NCBI RefSeq assembly: GCF_900078335.1
Contig: NZ_FKBR01000011.1
Location: forward strand, 215,795-279,794
Source: Bordetella trematum
Lineage (GTDB): Bacteria > Pseudomonadota > Gammaproteobacteria > Burkholderiales > Burkholderiaceae_B
Direction of reading: 5' to 3'
Length of the DNA: 64,000 nt
This document shows, piece after piece, positions 36,455 through 46,387 of the stretch. A program made the position numbers and the translations under genes. Below the pieces are notes generated by a model. That model saw only the letters and a list, made by a program, of their open reading frames with translations. It made no database searches and was not told the origin of the DNA. The first letter of the stretch is position 1, and every line of letters begins with the position of its first letter.

Positions 36455-37542
36455 CGCCGGCAGACCGCATCGCGCGTACGGTGCGCGCAGACGTGCTGGC
36501 CCAGACTGCCTATCCGGTCGCGCCCGCCGCGCCGGACGTCATCAAGCTGGATGCCATGGAATGCCCGTATCCACTGCCTGATCGCCTGCGCCAGGAGATC
36601 GCCCAGGCCGTGGCCGGCACGGCGCTGAACCGCTATCCGGGCGCCGACGATCCGGAACTCAAAGCCCAGGTCGCGCACGCCTTCGGCGTGCCATCCGGGG
36701 CGGCACTGCTGTTCGGCAACGGTTCGGACGAACTGATCCACCTGCTGGTGCAGGCCTGTTGCGCGCCGGGCGACACGGTGCTCTCGCCCTGGCCCTCGTT
36801 CGTCTATTTCGACATGGCGGCGCGTTTCGACCACGCGCGCTTTGTGGGCGTGCCGCTGACCGCCGCGCTCGAACTGGACCTGCCGGCCATGCTGGCGGCC
36901 ATTGCCGCACACCGGCCCAAGCTGGTGTTCCTGGCGCTGCCCAACAACCCCACCGGCGGGCTTTGGCCCGATGAGGCCATCCAGGCCATCGTGGACGCCG
37001 CCCCCGGCCTGGTGGTCATCGACGAGGCCTACCAGCCCTTCGCCGGCCACAGCTGGATGCCGCGCCTGCTCGACCACCCCAACGTGGTGGTCATGCGCAC
37101 GGTCTCCAAGATCGGCCTGGCGGGCCTGCGATTCGGTTACCTGGCAGGCCACCCCGACTGGATAGCCCAGATCGACAAAGTGCGCCCGCCCTACAACATC
37201 AACGTGCTGACCCAGGCGGCGCTGCGCGTGGTGCTGCGCGAAAAGGCGCTGCTCGATGCCCAGGCGGCACGCCTGCGCGCCGACCGCGAACCGCTGGCGC
37301 AGGCACTGGCTGCGCTGCCGGGCGTCACGGTATACCCCAGCGCAGGCAATTTCGTGCTGGCGCGCTTTGAGGGCAAGCTTGACGGCAACGCCGTGCATCT
37401 TGCACTGAAAACGCGCAAAATACTGGTTAAAAACCTGTCTTCGGCCCACCCGTTGCTGGCCAACTGCCTGCGGATCTCCGTAGGCGCCCCCGACGAGAAC
37501 ACGGCCTTGCTGGCCGCCCTGAAAGAACTTTCGAGCCCCTGA
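36451..37542 (+). CDS. hisC: histidinol-phosphate aminotransferase
   Basis: PLP-dependent class II aminotransferase of 363 residues converting imidazole-acetol phosphate to histidinol phosphate. [20 protein letters not shown] and [12 protein letters not shown] lead to the PLP lysine in [15 protein letters not shown]. It overlaps hisD by 4 bases and ends 1 base before the hisB start. Confidence 0.96.
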   Translation: MTPADRIARTVRADVLAQTAYPVAPAAPDVIKLDAMECPYPLPDRLRQEIAQAVAGTALNRYPGADDPELKAQVAHAFGVPSGAALLFGNGSDELIHLLVQACCAPGDTVLSPWPSFVYFDMAARFDHARFVGVPLTAALELDLPAMLAAIAAHRPKLVFLALPNNPTGGLWPDEAIQAIVDAAPGLVVIDEAYQPFAGHSWMPRLLDHPNVVVMRTVSKIGLAGLRFGYLAGHPDWIAQIDKVRPPYNINVLTQAALRVVLREKALLDAQAARLRADREPLAQALAALPGVTVYPSAGNFVLARFEGKLDGNAVHLALKTRKILVKNLSSAHPLLANCLRISVGAPDENTALLAALKELSSP

Positions 37543-37543
37543 C

Positions 37544-38131
37544 ATGCGTACCGCAGAAATCACCCGCAATACCAACGAGACGCGCATCCGCGTGGCCATC
37601 AACCTGGACGGCACCGGCAAGCAGAACATCGACACCGGCGTGCCCTTCCTGGACCACATGCTGGACCAGATCGCCCGTCACGGCCTGATCGACATGGACA
37701 TCAAGGCCGATGGCGATCTGCACATCGATGCCCACCACACCGTCGAGGACGTCGGCATCTCGCTGGGCATGGCCATCGCCAAGGCGCTGGGCAGCAAGGC
37801 CGGCATGCGCCGCTACGGGCACGCCTATGTGCCGCTGGACGAAGCGCTCTCGCGCGTGGTGATCGATTTCTCGGGCCGCCCGGGCCTGGAGTACCACATC
37901 GATTTCACGCGCGCGCGCATCGGCGACTTCGACGTCGATCTCACGCGTGAATTCTTCCAGGGCCTGGTCAACCACGCCCTCATGACGCTGCACATCGACA
38001 ACCTGCGCGGCTTCAATGCCCACCACCAGGCCGAGACCGTCTTCAAGGCCTTCGGCCGCGCCCTGCGCATGGCGCTGGAAACCGACCCGCGCATGGGCGA
38101 CGTCATCCCCTCCACCAAGGGCGTGCTGTAA
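37544..38131 (+). CDS. hisB: imidazoleglycerol-phosphate dehydratase
   Basis: Monofunctional 195-residue IGP dehydratase (no N-terminal histidinol phosphatase domain as in enterics), a manganese enzyme. The two metal-binding repeats appear as [17 protein letters not shown] and [20 protein letters not shown], with [16 protein letters not shown] upstream. Histidinol phosphatase activity must come from a gene outside this window. Confidence 0.97.
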   Translation: MRTAEITRNTNETRIRVAINLDGTGKQNIDTGVPFLDHMLDQIARHGLIDMDIKADGDLHIDAHHTVEDVGISLGMAIAKALGSKAGMRRYGHAYVPLDEALSRVVIDFSGRPGLEYHIDFTRARIGDFDVDLTREFFQGLVNHALMTLHIDNLRGFNAHHQAETVFKAFGRALRMALETDPRMGDVIPSTKGVL

Positions 38132-38148
38132 CTCTAGGCAGACACTAA

Positions 38149-38802
38149 TTGAGCACTATCGCCATCGTCGATTACGGAATGGGCAACTTCCATTCCGTGG
38201 CCCGCGCGCTGCACGCCGCAGCGCCCCAGGCTGACATCCGCATCTGCAACCGCGCCGAAGATATCGACGCGGCCGACCGGGTCGTGTTTCCCGGCCAGGG
38301 AGCCATGGGCGACTGCATGCGCAACCTGAACGCCTCGGGCCTGCGCGAGGCGGTGCTGCGCGCGGCACGCAGCAAGCCGCTGCTGGGCGTATGCGTGGGA
38401 GAACAGATGTTGTTCTCCACCAGCGAGGAAGGCGACAGCGCCTGCCTGGATATCTTCCCCGGGAAGGTACGCCGCTTTGCCGGCGCCGCCTTTGCCGATG
38501 GCGCTGCCGACCCGCAAGGCCCCGAACGCCTGAAAGTCCCGCACATGGGCTGGAACCGGGTCCATCAGACCCGTGCTCATGCCCTGTGGCAAGGGATTCC
38601 GGACGGGGCCCATTTCTATTTTGTCCACAGCTATTACGTCGCACCCGCCGACCCCGCCCTGACGGTGGGGGAAAGCGAGTATGGCCATCGCTTTACCTGT
38701 GCCGTGGCCGCCAGTAACATTTTTGCGGTTCAGTTCCACCCCGAGAAGAGCGCCGAGCACGGTTTGCGCCTCTATCGCAATTTTGTAGACTGGCAGCCAT
38801 AG
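38149..38802 (+). CDS. hisH: imidazole glycerol phosphate synthase glutaminase subunit
   Basis: Class I glutaminase that supplies ammonia to HisF. The 217-residue protein has the nucleophile Cys in [12 protein letters not shown] and the His/Glu pair in [12 protein letters not shown]. The start is a TTG at 38149: no ATG exists before the conserved [11 protein letters not shown]. An AGG lies about 11 bases upstream. The weak start may reduce HisH level. hisA lies 66 bases downstream. Confidence 0.94.
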   Translation: MSTIAIVDYGMGNFHSVARALHAAAPQADIRICNRAEDIDAADRVVFPGQGAMGDCMRNLNASGLREAVLRAARSKPLLGVCVGEQMLFSTSEEGDSACLDIFPGKVRRFAGAAFADGAADPQGPERLKVPHMGWNRVHQTRAHALWQGIPDGAHFYFVHSYYVAPADPALTVGESEYGHRFTCAVAASNIFAVQFHPEKSAEHGLRLYRNFVDWQP

Positions 38803-38868
38803 CCGCCCGCGGACGAGCTCCGGCCGGCCCTTTTTTAACCGTTTCATTTCTTTCGCTCGATATCCACC

Positions 38869-39605
38869 ATGCTGCTGATCCCCGCCATCGACCTCAAAGA
38901 CGGGCGCTGCGTGCGCTTGCGCCAGGGTGACCTGGACGATGCTACGGTGTTCTCCGAAGACCCCGCCGCCATGGCTGCCCGCTGGCTTGAACAGGGCGCC
39001 CGCCGGCTGCATCTGGTCGACCTGAACGGCGCTGTTGCCGGAAAGCCCAAGAACGAAGCCCCCATCAAGGCCATTCTCGATACCGTGGGCGACGACATCC
39101 CGGTCCAGATCGGCGGTGGCATCCGTGACCTGGACACCATCGAGCGCTATCTCGATGCCGGCATCTCCTACGTGATCATCGGCACGGCCGCGGTCAAGAA
39201 CCCGGGCTTCCTGCAAGACGCCTGCGGCGCCTTCCCCGGCCAGATCATCGTCGGGCTGGACGCGCGCGACGGCAAGATCGCCACCGACGGCTGGAGCAAG
39301 CTCACGCGCCACGATGTGCTCGATCTGGCCAAGAAATTCGAAGACTACGGCTGCGAGGCCATCATCTACACCGACATCGGCCGCGACGGCATGCTCTCGG
39401 GCGTGAACGTCGAAGCCACGGTGCGCCTGGCGCAACATGTGCGCATTCCCGTGTACGCCTCCGGCGGCATCGCCGGCATGGCCGACATCGAGGCGCTGTG
39501 CGCCGTGGAAAGCGACGGCGTCGAAGGCGCCATCCTGGGCCGCAGCATCTACGAGGGCACGCTGGACTTTCAGGCCGCCCAATTGCGCGCCGACGAGCTG
39601 ACGGC

Positions 39606-39609
<4 letters not shown>
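38869..39609 (+). CDS. hisA: ProFAR isomerase
   Basis: TIM-barrel sugar isomerase of 246 residues converting ProFAR to PRFAR. The N-terminal half has [16 protein letters not shown] with the catalytic Asp, and the phosphate-binding loops VQIGGGIRD and YASGGIAG are both present; the second catalytic Asp is in [10 protein letters not shown]. hisF begins inside its stop (ATGA). Confidence 0.97.
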
Positions 39610-40406
<797 letters not shown>

Positions 40407-40408
40407 TC

Positions 40409-40801
40409 ATGACTATCGAACCGGATTGGATGGCCGAGGTCGTCTTCGACGACAACGGCCTGATTCCCGCCATCGCCCAGGACGCCGAGAACGGCCAGAT
40501 CCTGATGGTGGCCTGGATGAACCGCGAATCCCTGGCAGAAACCGCGGCCACCGGGCGCGCGGTGTACTGGTCGCGCTCACGCCAGAAGCTCTGGCGCAAG
40601 GGCGAGGAGTCCGGTCATGGTCAAGAGGTCCATGAACTGCGCCTGGATTGCGACGGCGACGTCGTGCTGCTGAAAGTGCGCCAGCACGGCGGCATCGCCT
40701 GCCATACCGGCCGTGCCAGTTGCTTCTACCGCCGCCTGGACGACGGCGCCTGGACCACCGTCGACCCGGTTCTGAAAGACCCCGAACTGATCTACAAATG
40801 A
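40409..40801 (+). CDS. hisI: phosphoribosyl-AMP cyclohydrolase
   Basis: Zinc-dependent 130-residue monofunctional cyclohydrolase opening the purine ring of PR-AMP. Visible are [36 protein letters not shown] and the Cys ligands in LDCDGD and CHTGRASCF. Starts 2 bases after the hisF stop; hisE starts within its stop (ATGA). Confidence 0.96.
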   Translation: MTIEPDWMAEVVFDDNGLIPAIAQDAENGQILMVAWMNRESLAETAATGRAVYWSRSRQKLWRKGEESGHGQEVHELRLDCDGDVVLLKVRQHGGIACHTGRASCFYRRLDDGAWTTVDPVLKDPELIYK

Positions 40802-41148
40802 GCGAAACCACCCCCTATGGCCAGGACGTGCTCGCGCGCGTGGCCGACACCCTGCACAGCCGCCGCCCCGACCAGGGCGGCGACCCGCAAGCCTCCTATG
40901 TCGCCAAGCTGCTGGCCAAGGGACCGGACGCCTTTTTGAAGAAGATCGGCGAAGAAGCCACCGAATTGGTCATGGCGGCCAAGGACGGCCAACCCGATCG
41001 CATCGTCAGCGAAACCGCCGATCTCTGGTTCCATTGCCTGGTCGCGCTGACTCATTACAATCTGCGGCCCGAAGCGGTGCTGGCCGAACTGGCCCGCCGC
41101 GAAGGGCTGTCCGGGCTGGAAGAAAAAGCCCGTCGTCCCGCCGAATGA
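40798..41148 (+). CDS. hisE: phosphoribosyl-ATP pyrophosphatase
   Basis: All-alpha MazG-like pyrophosphohydrolase of 116 residues, the second step of histidine synthesis. It has [20 protein letters not shown] and the metal-binding [13 protein letters not shown] helix followed by [13 protein letters not shown]. The last his gene of the run; the start is the ATG at 40798 overlapping hisI, not an upstream frame. Confidence 0.95.
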   Translation: MSETTPYGQDVLARVADTLHSRRPDQGGDPQASYVAKLLAKGPDAFLKKIGEEATELVMAAKDGQPDRIVSETADLWFHCLVALTHYNLRPEAVLAELARREGLSGLEEKARRPAE

Positions 41149-41155
41149 GGACCAC

Positions 41156-41524
41156 ATGAGCGAAAACTGTATCTTCTGCAAAATCGCCCGCGGCGAGATC
41201 CCGGCCAAGAAAGTCTACGAAGACGATGACTTCGTGGTGTTTCACGACATCAACCCGGCCGCGCCGGTGCATCTGCTGCTGATCCCGCGCCGCCATGTTG
41301 TATCGATGCAGGACGTCACGGCCGAGGATGCGGGCTGGTTGGGTAGAATGATGACGCTGGTTCCGCGTCTGGCGGCCGAAAACGGCTGCAACCCGGGACC
41401 TGACGGGGGCTTTCGCCTGATGGCCAACTCCGGCGTCGAAGGCGGTCAGGAAGTTCCGCACCTGCATTTCCACATTCTTGGTGGTTCGCGTCCCTGGAAA
41501 GGCCGCGTCGCTCCCAACGCGTAA
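41156..41524 (+). CDS. hinT: HIT-family nucleotide hydrolase
   Basis: A 122-residue histidine-triad protein, purine nucleoside phosphoramidase-like. ENCIFCKIARGEIPAKKVYE is the family N-terminus with a zinc-type CxxC, and HLHFHILGG is the histidine triad. It follows hisE by 7 bases and precedes tatA, so it bridges the his and tat genes in one likely transcript. Confidence 0.95.
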   Translation: MSENCIFCKIARGEIPAKKVYEDDDFVVFHDINPAAPVHLLLIPRRHVVSMQDVTAEDAGWLGRMMTLVPRLAAENGCNPGPDGGFRLMANSGVEGGQEVPHLHFHILGGSRPWKGRVAPNA

Positions 41525-41539
41525 ATACGGAGAGTTGTC

Positions 41540-41761
41540 ATGGGTAGCTTCAGCATTTGGCACTGGCTGATCGTTCTGGTCATCGTCGCCCTGGTTTTTG
41601 GTACCAAGAAACTGCGCAACATCGGCTCGGATCTGGGCGGCGCGGTAAAGGGCTTCAAGGAAGGCATGAAAGACGCCAATGCCGAGAAAACCGAGCAGGT
41701 CACGCAGCAACGCGCCGACGACACCATCGACGTGCAGGCCAAAGAGAAACAGAACTCCTGA
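41540..41761 (+). CDS. tatA: Sec-independent translocase TatA
   Basis: Pore-forming subunit of the twin-arginine system, 73 residues: one N-terminal helix ([17 protein letters not shown]), the hinge Gly, the amphipathic helix with FKEGMKDAN and a charged tail. GSFSIWHW is the TatA form, distinguishing it from tatB downstream. The gene begins the tatABC block. Confidence 0.95.
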   Translation: MGSFSIWHWLIVLVIVALVFGTKKLRNIGSDLGGAVKGFKEGMKDANAEKTEQVTQQRADDTIDVQAKEKQNS

Positions 41762-41801
41762 TCCCGGGCTCGCCCCGCTCCCTTGAATTGGCGGCACATG
41801 C

Positions 41802-42311
41802 ATGTTTGATGTCAGTTTCACGGAATTGATCGTGATCGGCGTCGTGGCGCTGGTTATCCTCGGCCCCGAACGCCTGCCCAAGGTCGCGCGCACGGTCGGC
41901 CACCTGCTTGGCCGCGCGCAACGCTATGTCAACGATGTGAAATCCGACATCCAGCGTGAAATCGAGCTCGACGAGCTGCGCAAGTTCAAGCAGCAGATGG
42001 ATGACGCAGCCCAGGATGTCAACCAATCGCTGCGACAGGCAGGCGATTCGGTGCGCGGCGACCTGGAGGCCGCCCAGCGCACGTTGGACGAAACCGCCGC
42101 CGAGGCCAAGCGCAGCATCGCGCCCCCGCCCCCGGACAGCGAGCCTCCTCCGACAGGCACAAGGGCTGCGGCGCTGCCCGAAGACACGGCGCTCAAGCCC
42201 GCGTCCGATCCGGCAGCGCACGCCGCCCCGCAAGCCGCGCCCGCTGCAGGCAACGCGCCCGCCACCGAGTCCAGAACGCCGCCCAGCGGCAATGCAGGTA
42301 ACGCAACGTGA
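41802..42311 (+). CDS. tatB: Sec-independent translocase TatB
   Basis: Receptor-complex subunit of 169 residues with one N-terminal helix: MFDVSFTELIVIGVVALVIL, then the Glu/Pro hinge GPERLPK typical of TatB. The middle is a long amphipathic, partly coiled-coil region (about 30-110), and the C-terminus is Ala/Pro-rich and disordered. tatC overlaps its end by 4 bases. A Tat substrate, the Rieske protein, is encoded 3.4 kb downstream. Confidence 0.95.
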   Translation: MFDVSFTELIVIGVVALVILGPERLPKVARTVGHLLGRAQRYVNDVKSDIQREIELDELRKFKQQMDDAAQDVNQSLRQAGDSVRGDLEAAQRTLDETAAEAKRSIAPPPPDSEPPPTGTRAAALPEDTALKPASDPAAHAAPQAAPAAGNAPATESRTPPSGNAGNAT

Positions 42312-43102
42312 GCCAGGAAGCCCCCAAGCCAGAAGAAGAGATGCCGCAGGAAAGCTTCATGTCGCATCTGGTGGAGCTGCGCTCGCGGCTGCTGAAGGCG
42401 GCTGGCGCCGTGCTGGCGGTCTTCCTGGTGCTGTTCGCCTATCCGGGCGCCTCCGCCATCTATGACGTGCTGGCCCAGCCCATGCTGGCCTCGCTGCCGC
42501 AAGGCACGCGCATGATCGCCACTGGCGTCATCACGCCCTTCATGGTGCCGGTCAAGGTCACCATGCTGGCGGCCTTCGTGATCTCCCTGCCGGTGGTGCT
42601 CTACCAGGCCTGGGCCTTTGTCGCGCCCGGCCTGTACCGCCACGAAAAGCGCCTGGCGCTGCCGCTCATCACGTCCAGCACGCTGCTGTTCCTGCTGGGC
42701 ATGGCATTTTGCTATTTCTTCGTCTTTCGCACGGTGTTCCACTTCATTGCCGGTTTTGCCCCGCAATCGATCACGCCGGCGCCGGACATCGAGGCCTATC
42801 TCAGCTTCGTGATGACCATGTTCCTGGCCTTCGGCATCACCTTCGAGGTGCCGGTGGCGGTGGTGCTGCTGGTCAAGACCGGGCTGGTGGACGTGGTCAA
42901 GCTGCGCCAGGCGCGCGGCTACGTGGTGGTGGGCGCCTTCGTGATCGCCGCCATCGTGACGCCTCCCGACGTGGTCAGCCAGTTCATGCTGGCCGTGCCG
43001 CTGTGCCTGCTCTATGAGGTTGGCCTGCTGTGCGCCCGCCTGGTGCGCCCGCGCCGGCGCGACGAAAGCGATGAAGAGGGCGCCCTGACCGAGCGGCCCT
43101 GA
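42308..43102 (+). CDS. tatC: Sec-independent translocase TatC
   Basis: Six-helix core of the twin-arginine translocase, 264 residues. The N-terminal signal-binding region has SFMSHLVELRSRLLKA, and EVPVAVVLLVKTGLV with PDVVSQFMLAVPLCLLYE in the later helices are diagnostic. ATGA overlap with tatB. The gene is followed by a hairpin shared with the convergent protease gene. Confidence 0.96.
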   Translation: MSQEAPKPEEEMPQESFMSHLVELRSRLLKAAGAVLAVFLVLFAYPGASAIYDVLAQPMLASLPQGTRMIATGVITPFMVPVKVTMLAAFVISLPVVLYQAWAFVAPGLYRHEKRLALPLITSSTLLFLLGMAFCYFFVFRTVFHFIAGFAPQSITPAPDIEAYLSFVMTMFLAFGITFEVPVAVVLLVKTGLVDVVKLRQARGYVVVGAFVIAAIVTPPDVVSQFMLAVPLCLLYEVGLLCARLVRPRRRDESDEEGALTERP

Positions 43103-43113
43103 GCGCTGCGCCG

Positions 43114-43148
43114 ACGACACCACGCCAGGCATTGCCTGGCGTTGTCGT
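43114..43148. terminator. bidirectional hairpin between tatC and the HtrA-family gene
   Basis: CGCCAGGC (43123-43130), loop ATT, GCCTGGCG (43134-43141) with ACGACA and TTGTCGT outer arms extending the stem with a bulge. It separates convergent transcripts. Confidence 0.65.
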
Positions 43149-43161
43149 CAGGGCCGGCGCA

Positions 43162-44286
43162 TCAGCGCGGCCGGGTGGGGCGCAGCCCCATGGTGACCGG
43201 GATTTCGCGCTGGGCGCCGGCGCGCAGCACCTGCAGGGTCACGACCTGCCCCGGCGTGGCCGCCGCGATCCAGCGCAGCAGCAGCATCGTGTCACGCACC
43301 GGACGACCATCGAAACGCTGCACGATATCCCCGATCCGCAGGCCGGACTTGTCGGCCGGCCCGCCACGCAGCACACCGGCGACGATCACGCCATCGGCAT
43401 GGGGCGCCAGGCGAAACGCGCGCGCCAGCTCCGGGGTGAGATCCTGGGGCTCGATGCCCAACCAGCCACGGCGCACCGCGCCATGCTCGATGATGTCCTG
43501 CATCACGCGGCGCGCGCTATCGATGGGGATGGCGAAGCCGATGCCCAGCGATCCCCCGGTACGCGAGTAAATGGCCGTATTGATGCCCACCAGGCGACCC
43601 TGGGTATCGATCAGCGCCCCCCCGGAATTGCCGGGATTGATGGCGGCATCGGTCTGGATGAAATTCTCGTAGGCGTTGATCCCCAGCCCGTTGCGGCCCA
43701 GGGCCGACACGATGCCCTGGGTGGTGGTCTGGCCCACGCCGAACGGATTGCCGATGGCCAGCACCACATCGCCCACCCGCAGGGGCGGCACCGTGCTGGC
43801 CTGGGCCACAGGCAGCTGCGTCATGTCGTCGGGCAGCTTCAGCACGGCCAGATCGGTTTCCGGATCATCGCCCACCACCTTGGCGCTGACCTGCCGACCA
43901 TCGGACAGCGCCACTTCGATGGCGTCGGCTGCCTCGATCACGTGATAGTTGGTCAGTACATAACCGCGCGCATCGGCGATCACGCCCGAGCCCAGGTTGG
44001 TGCTGGCCTGGCGTCGCGAGAAGCCCGGAATCTGGCCCAGGAACTGCCTCAGAGCCGGATCGTCGGGCAGGGGCAGCAGGGGCACATTGATATGCTTGGT
44101 GGTATAGACGTTGACCACCGAAGGCGCGGCCTGGGCCACCGCCTGGGCATAGCTGACCACGCCCACAGCCGGCGCAGGCGGCGGCCCGCCCAGCCTGACC
44201 CAATCGGGGCGCAGCGTGGTTACGATGAATAAAATGGCCAGGCAAACCGTGACAGCCTGGGCAAAGATCAGCCAAAGGCGACGCAT
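43162..44286 (-). CDS. membrane-anchored HtrA/DegS-type serine protease
   Basis: A 374-residue trypsin-like periplasmic protease of the HtrA family, anchored by one N-terminal helix (LIFAQAVTVCLAILFIV) instead of a cleaved signal peptide, which with a single PDZ domain (about 275-365) resembles DegS/AlgW, the sigma-E regulator protease. The triad is His in NYHVIEA, Asp in DPETDLAVLK and Ser in NPGNSGGAL. Its start lies only 18 bases from the start of the divergent NIF3-family gene. Whether it senses misfolded porins here is inference. Confidence 0.93.
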   Translation of the reverse strand: MRRLWLIFAQAVTVCLAILFIVTTLRPDWVRLGGPPPAPAVGVVSYAQAVAQAAPSVVNVYTTKHINVPLLPLPDDPALRQFLGQIPGFSRRQASTNLGSGVIADARGYVLTNYHVIEAADAIEVALSDGRQVSAKVVGDDPETDLAVLKLPDDMTQLPVAQASTVPPLRVGDVVLAIGNPFGVGQTTTQGIVSALGRNGLGINAYENFIQTDAAINPGNSGGALIDTQGRLVGINTAIYSRTGGSLGIGFAIPIDSARRVMQDIIEHGAVRRGWLGIEPQDLTPELARAFRLAPHADGVIVAGVLRGGPADKSGLRIGDIVQRFDGRPVRDTMLLLRWIAAATPGQVVTLQVLRAGAQREIPVTMGLRPTRPR

Positions 44287-44304
44287 TTTCTTTACGGGAT
44301 AAAC

Positions 44305-45081
44305 ATGAATACTGTCGACGTCCGCAGGCTAACAGCCTGGCTGGATACCACGCTGCAGGCACCGCGCTTTCGGGACTACGCACCCAACGGCCTGCAGGTC
44401 GAGGGCAAACCCGAAATCCGCCACATTATCACCGGAGTGACGGCTTCCGAAGCCTTGCTGCGCGCTGCCATCGAACGTGGCGCGGATGCGGTACTGGTGC
44501 ATCACGGCTGGTTCTGGCGCAACGAGGATCCGCGCGTGCTGGGCCCGCGCCGCCGGCGCCTGGCGCTCACCCTGGCCCATGACCTGAACCTGATCGGCTA
44601 TCACCTGCCGCTGGACGCGCATCCGACGCTGGGCAATAACGCGCAACTGGCGCGCGTGCTGGGCCTGCAGCCGCTGCGCGACGTCGAAGGCGCGCCGCTG
44701 ACCTGCGGACGGGACGGCCTGATCTGGCTGGGCGAAGCGCCCGAGGCCGCCACGCTGGGCCAGTTCGCCGAACAGATCTCGCAACGGTTGCAGCGCCAGG
44801 CCCTGTGGGTCGGCGACGCGCAGGCCCCGGTGGGCAGGGTGGCCTGGTGCACGGGCGGCGCCCAGAGCATGATGCAGGAGGCTGTCGAAGCCGGCGCCAC
44901 CGTGTACATCACGGGCGAGGCCTCGGAACCCAATGCGCATCTGGCGCGTGAAACCGGCGTGGGTTTCATTGCCGCCGGCCATCACGCCACCGAACGCTAT
45001 GGCGTGCAGGCCCTGGGCGAAGCGGTGGCCGCCGAGTTCGGCATCAAGGTCGAATTCATCGACATCGACAATCCGATCTGA
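44305..45081 (+). CDS. NIF3-family dinuclear metal-centre protein
   Basis: A 258-residue YbgI/NIF3-family protein, a hexameric ring with a two-metal site. The metal ligands are in VLVHHGWFWRNED and the C-terminal FIAAGHHATERYGVQALGE; HLPLDAHPTLGNN lies between. Biochemical role is uncertain (a GTP cyclohydrolase-like annotation is widespread but poorly supported). The start is 18 bases from the divergent protease gene, so their promoters must overlap coding sequence. Confidence 0.92.
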   Translation: MNTVDVRRLTAWLDTTLQAPRFRDYAPNGLQVEGKPEIRHIITGVTASEALLRAAIERGADAVLVHHGWFWRNEDPRVLGPRRRRLALTLAHDLNLIGYHLPLDAHPTLGNNAQLARVLGLQPLRDVEGAPLTCGRDGLIWLGEAPEAATLGQFAEQISQRLQRQALWVGDAQAPVGRVAWCTGGAQSMMQEAVEAGATVYITGEASEPNAHLARETGVGFIAAGHHATERYGVQALGEAVAAEFGIKVEFIDIDNPI

Positions 45082-45104
45082 GGCCACCGCCCTGCGCGGC
45101 TCGC

Positions 45105-45557
45105 TTATTTCTTGAGCGAGTCGCGGATCTCGCGCAGCAGCACGATGTCTTCCGGCGTGGGAGCCGGCTCGGCCGGCGCGACTTGCGGCTCAGGTTGCTG
45201 ACGGGCCTTGTTGACCAGCTTCACCATCCAGAAAATGATCAGGGCCAGCAGCACGAAGTTGATCAGGATGGTGACGAAGTTCCCCCAGGCCAGCAGCACG
45301 GCACCGGCCTGATTCAGGTCGGCATAGGTCTGCGGGCCGGTGTAGCCCTCCGGCATGGACAGCACGATGAACTTGTTGGTGAAATCCACCGAACCGCCCA
45401 GGATGAAGTTCACCACGGGCATGACCAGGTCTTTGACGATCGAATCGACGATCTTGCCGAACGCCGCGCCGATGATGACGCCCACAGCGAGATCGACGGC
45501 GTTGCCCTTGACCGCAAAGTCGCGGAACTCTTGCAGAAAACCCTTGCCATTGCTCAT
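45105..45557 (-). CDS. mscL: large-conductance mechanosensitive channel
   Basis: Pentameric inner-membrane channel that opens on hypo-osmotic shock. The 150-residue protein has the gating helix [20 protein letters not shown] and the second helix [15 protein letters not shown], then a C-terminal bundle [11 protein letters not shown]. Start at 45557 is set by AAGGGAATACAC; an upstream in-frame start would lack a ribosome site. A longer C-terminal Pro/Glu stretch (about 128-138) lies before the bundle. Confidence 0.96.
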   Translation of the reverse strand: MSNGKGFLQEFRDFAVKGNAVDLAVGVIIGAAFGKIVDSIVKDLVMPVVNFILGGSVDFTNKFIVLSMPEGYTGPQTYADLNQAGAVLLAWGNFVTILINFVLLALIIFWMVKLVNKARQQPEPQVAPAEPAPTPEDIVLLREIRDSLKK

Positions 45558-45605
45558 GTGTATTCCCTTCCCGAGTGACGGTGCAGTAGTAAAGTGAGGC
45601 AGGAC

Positions 45606-45611
45606 TATAAT
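45606..45611 (+). promoter_or_regulatory. -10 element before petA
   Basis: A perfect TATAAT 90 bases before the petA start, in the gap divergent from mscL. No strong -35 is at 16-18 bases. Confidence 0.4.
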
Positions 45612-45701
45612 ACGCAGCGACGACGCGACGACCTTTTCCCCGCTGCCCGCCATCGCAAGATCGATCCTAAAACAAGCTCAGCGGACCCACAAGGACAGGA
45701 A

Positions 45702-46343
45702 ATGAGCCAGGACACCCCGATGCTCGATGACGACGGCGCCGTGGATCCCAAGCTCCCTCCCGATCCTTCACGGCGCTTCTGGATAGCCACGGCCTGCGCC
45801 CTGGGCGGCATTGCCGGAGCGGCGGTAACCGTGCCGCTGGTCCGCTCGCTTGGCCCCTCGGCACGAGCCCGTGCGGCCGCGGAACCCGTCGAGGTCGACA
45901 TCACCGACCTGGCTCCAGGCCAGATGCGCACCGTCGAGTGGCGTGGCAAACCGGTATGGATCCTGCGCCGCAGCGAAGCCCAGCTGGCCGGCCTGTCTTC
46001 CCAGAACGCCCTGCTGGCCGACCCGGGATCCCGACGCCCCGGCTACACCCCCGCCTATGCCCGCAACGAATATCGCTCGCGCGAGCCCGATCTCTTCGTA
46101 TGCGTGGGCATCTGCACGCATCTGGGGTGCGTGCCCCGGCCGCAATTCGAGCCCGGCGATGCCGCCGGCATGCCCGACAGCTGGGCAGGCGGCTTTCTCT
46201 GCCCCTGCCATGGTTCGACCTTCGATCTGGCCGGGCGGGTCTACAAAGACAAGCCCGCGCCCGACAACCTGGAAATCCCGCCGTACCGCTATCTCAGCGA
46301 CTCCCGCATCATCGTGGGTGTCGACGACGACAGCCAGGCCTGA
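45702..46343 (+). CDS. petA: ubiquinol-cytochrome c reductase Rieske iron-sulfur subunit
   Basis: Rieske 2Fe-2S subunit of the cytochrome bc1 complex, 213 residues. A twin-arginine type N-terminus SRRFWIATACALGGIAGA fits Tat export, with a single transmembrane helix. Cluster ligands are in CTHLGCVP and CPCHGSTFD. The start at 45702 has AAGGACAGG upstream. First gene of petABC; the Tat genes that should export it lie just upstream. Confidence 0.96.
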   Translation: MSQDTPMLDDDGAVDPKLPPDPSRRFWIATACALGGIAGAAVTVPLVRSLGPSARARAAAEPVEVDITDLAPGQMRTVEWRGKPVWILRRSEAQLAGLSSQNALLADPGSRRPGYTPAYARNEYRSREPDLFVCVGICTHLGCVPRPQFEPGDAAGMPDSWAGGFLCPCHGSTFDLAGRVYKDKPAPDNLEIPPYRYLSDSRIIVGVDDDSQA

Positions 46344-46387
46344 GCCCGCTGGCGCGCGTCGCCCGGCATCAAGAAGGAGCCCCGTGA

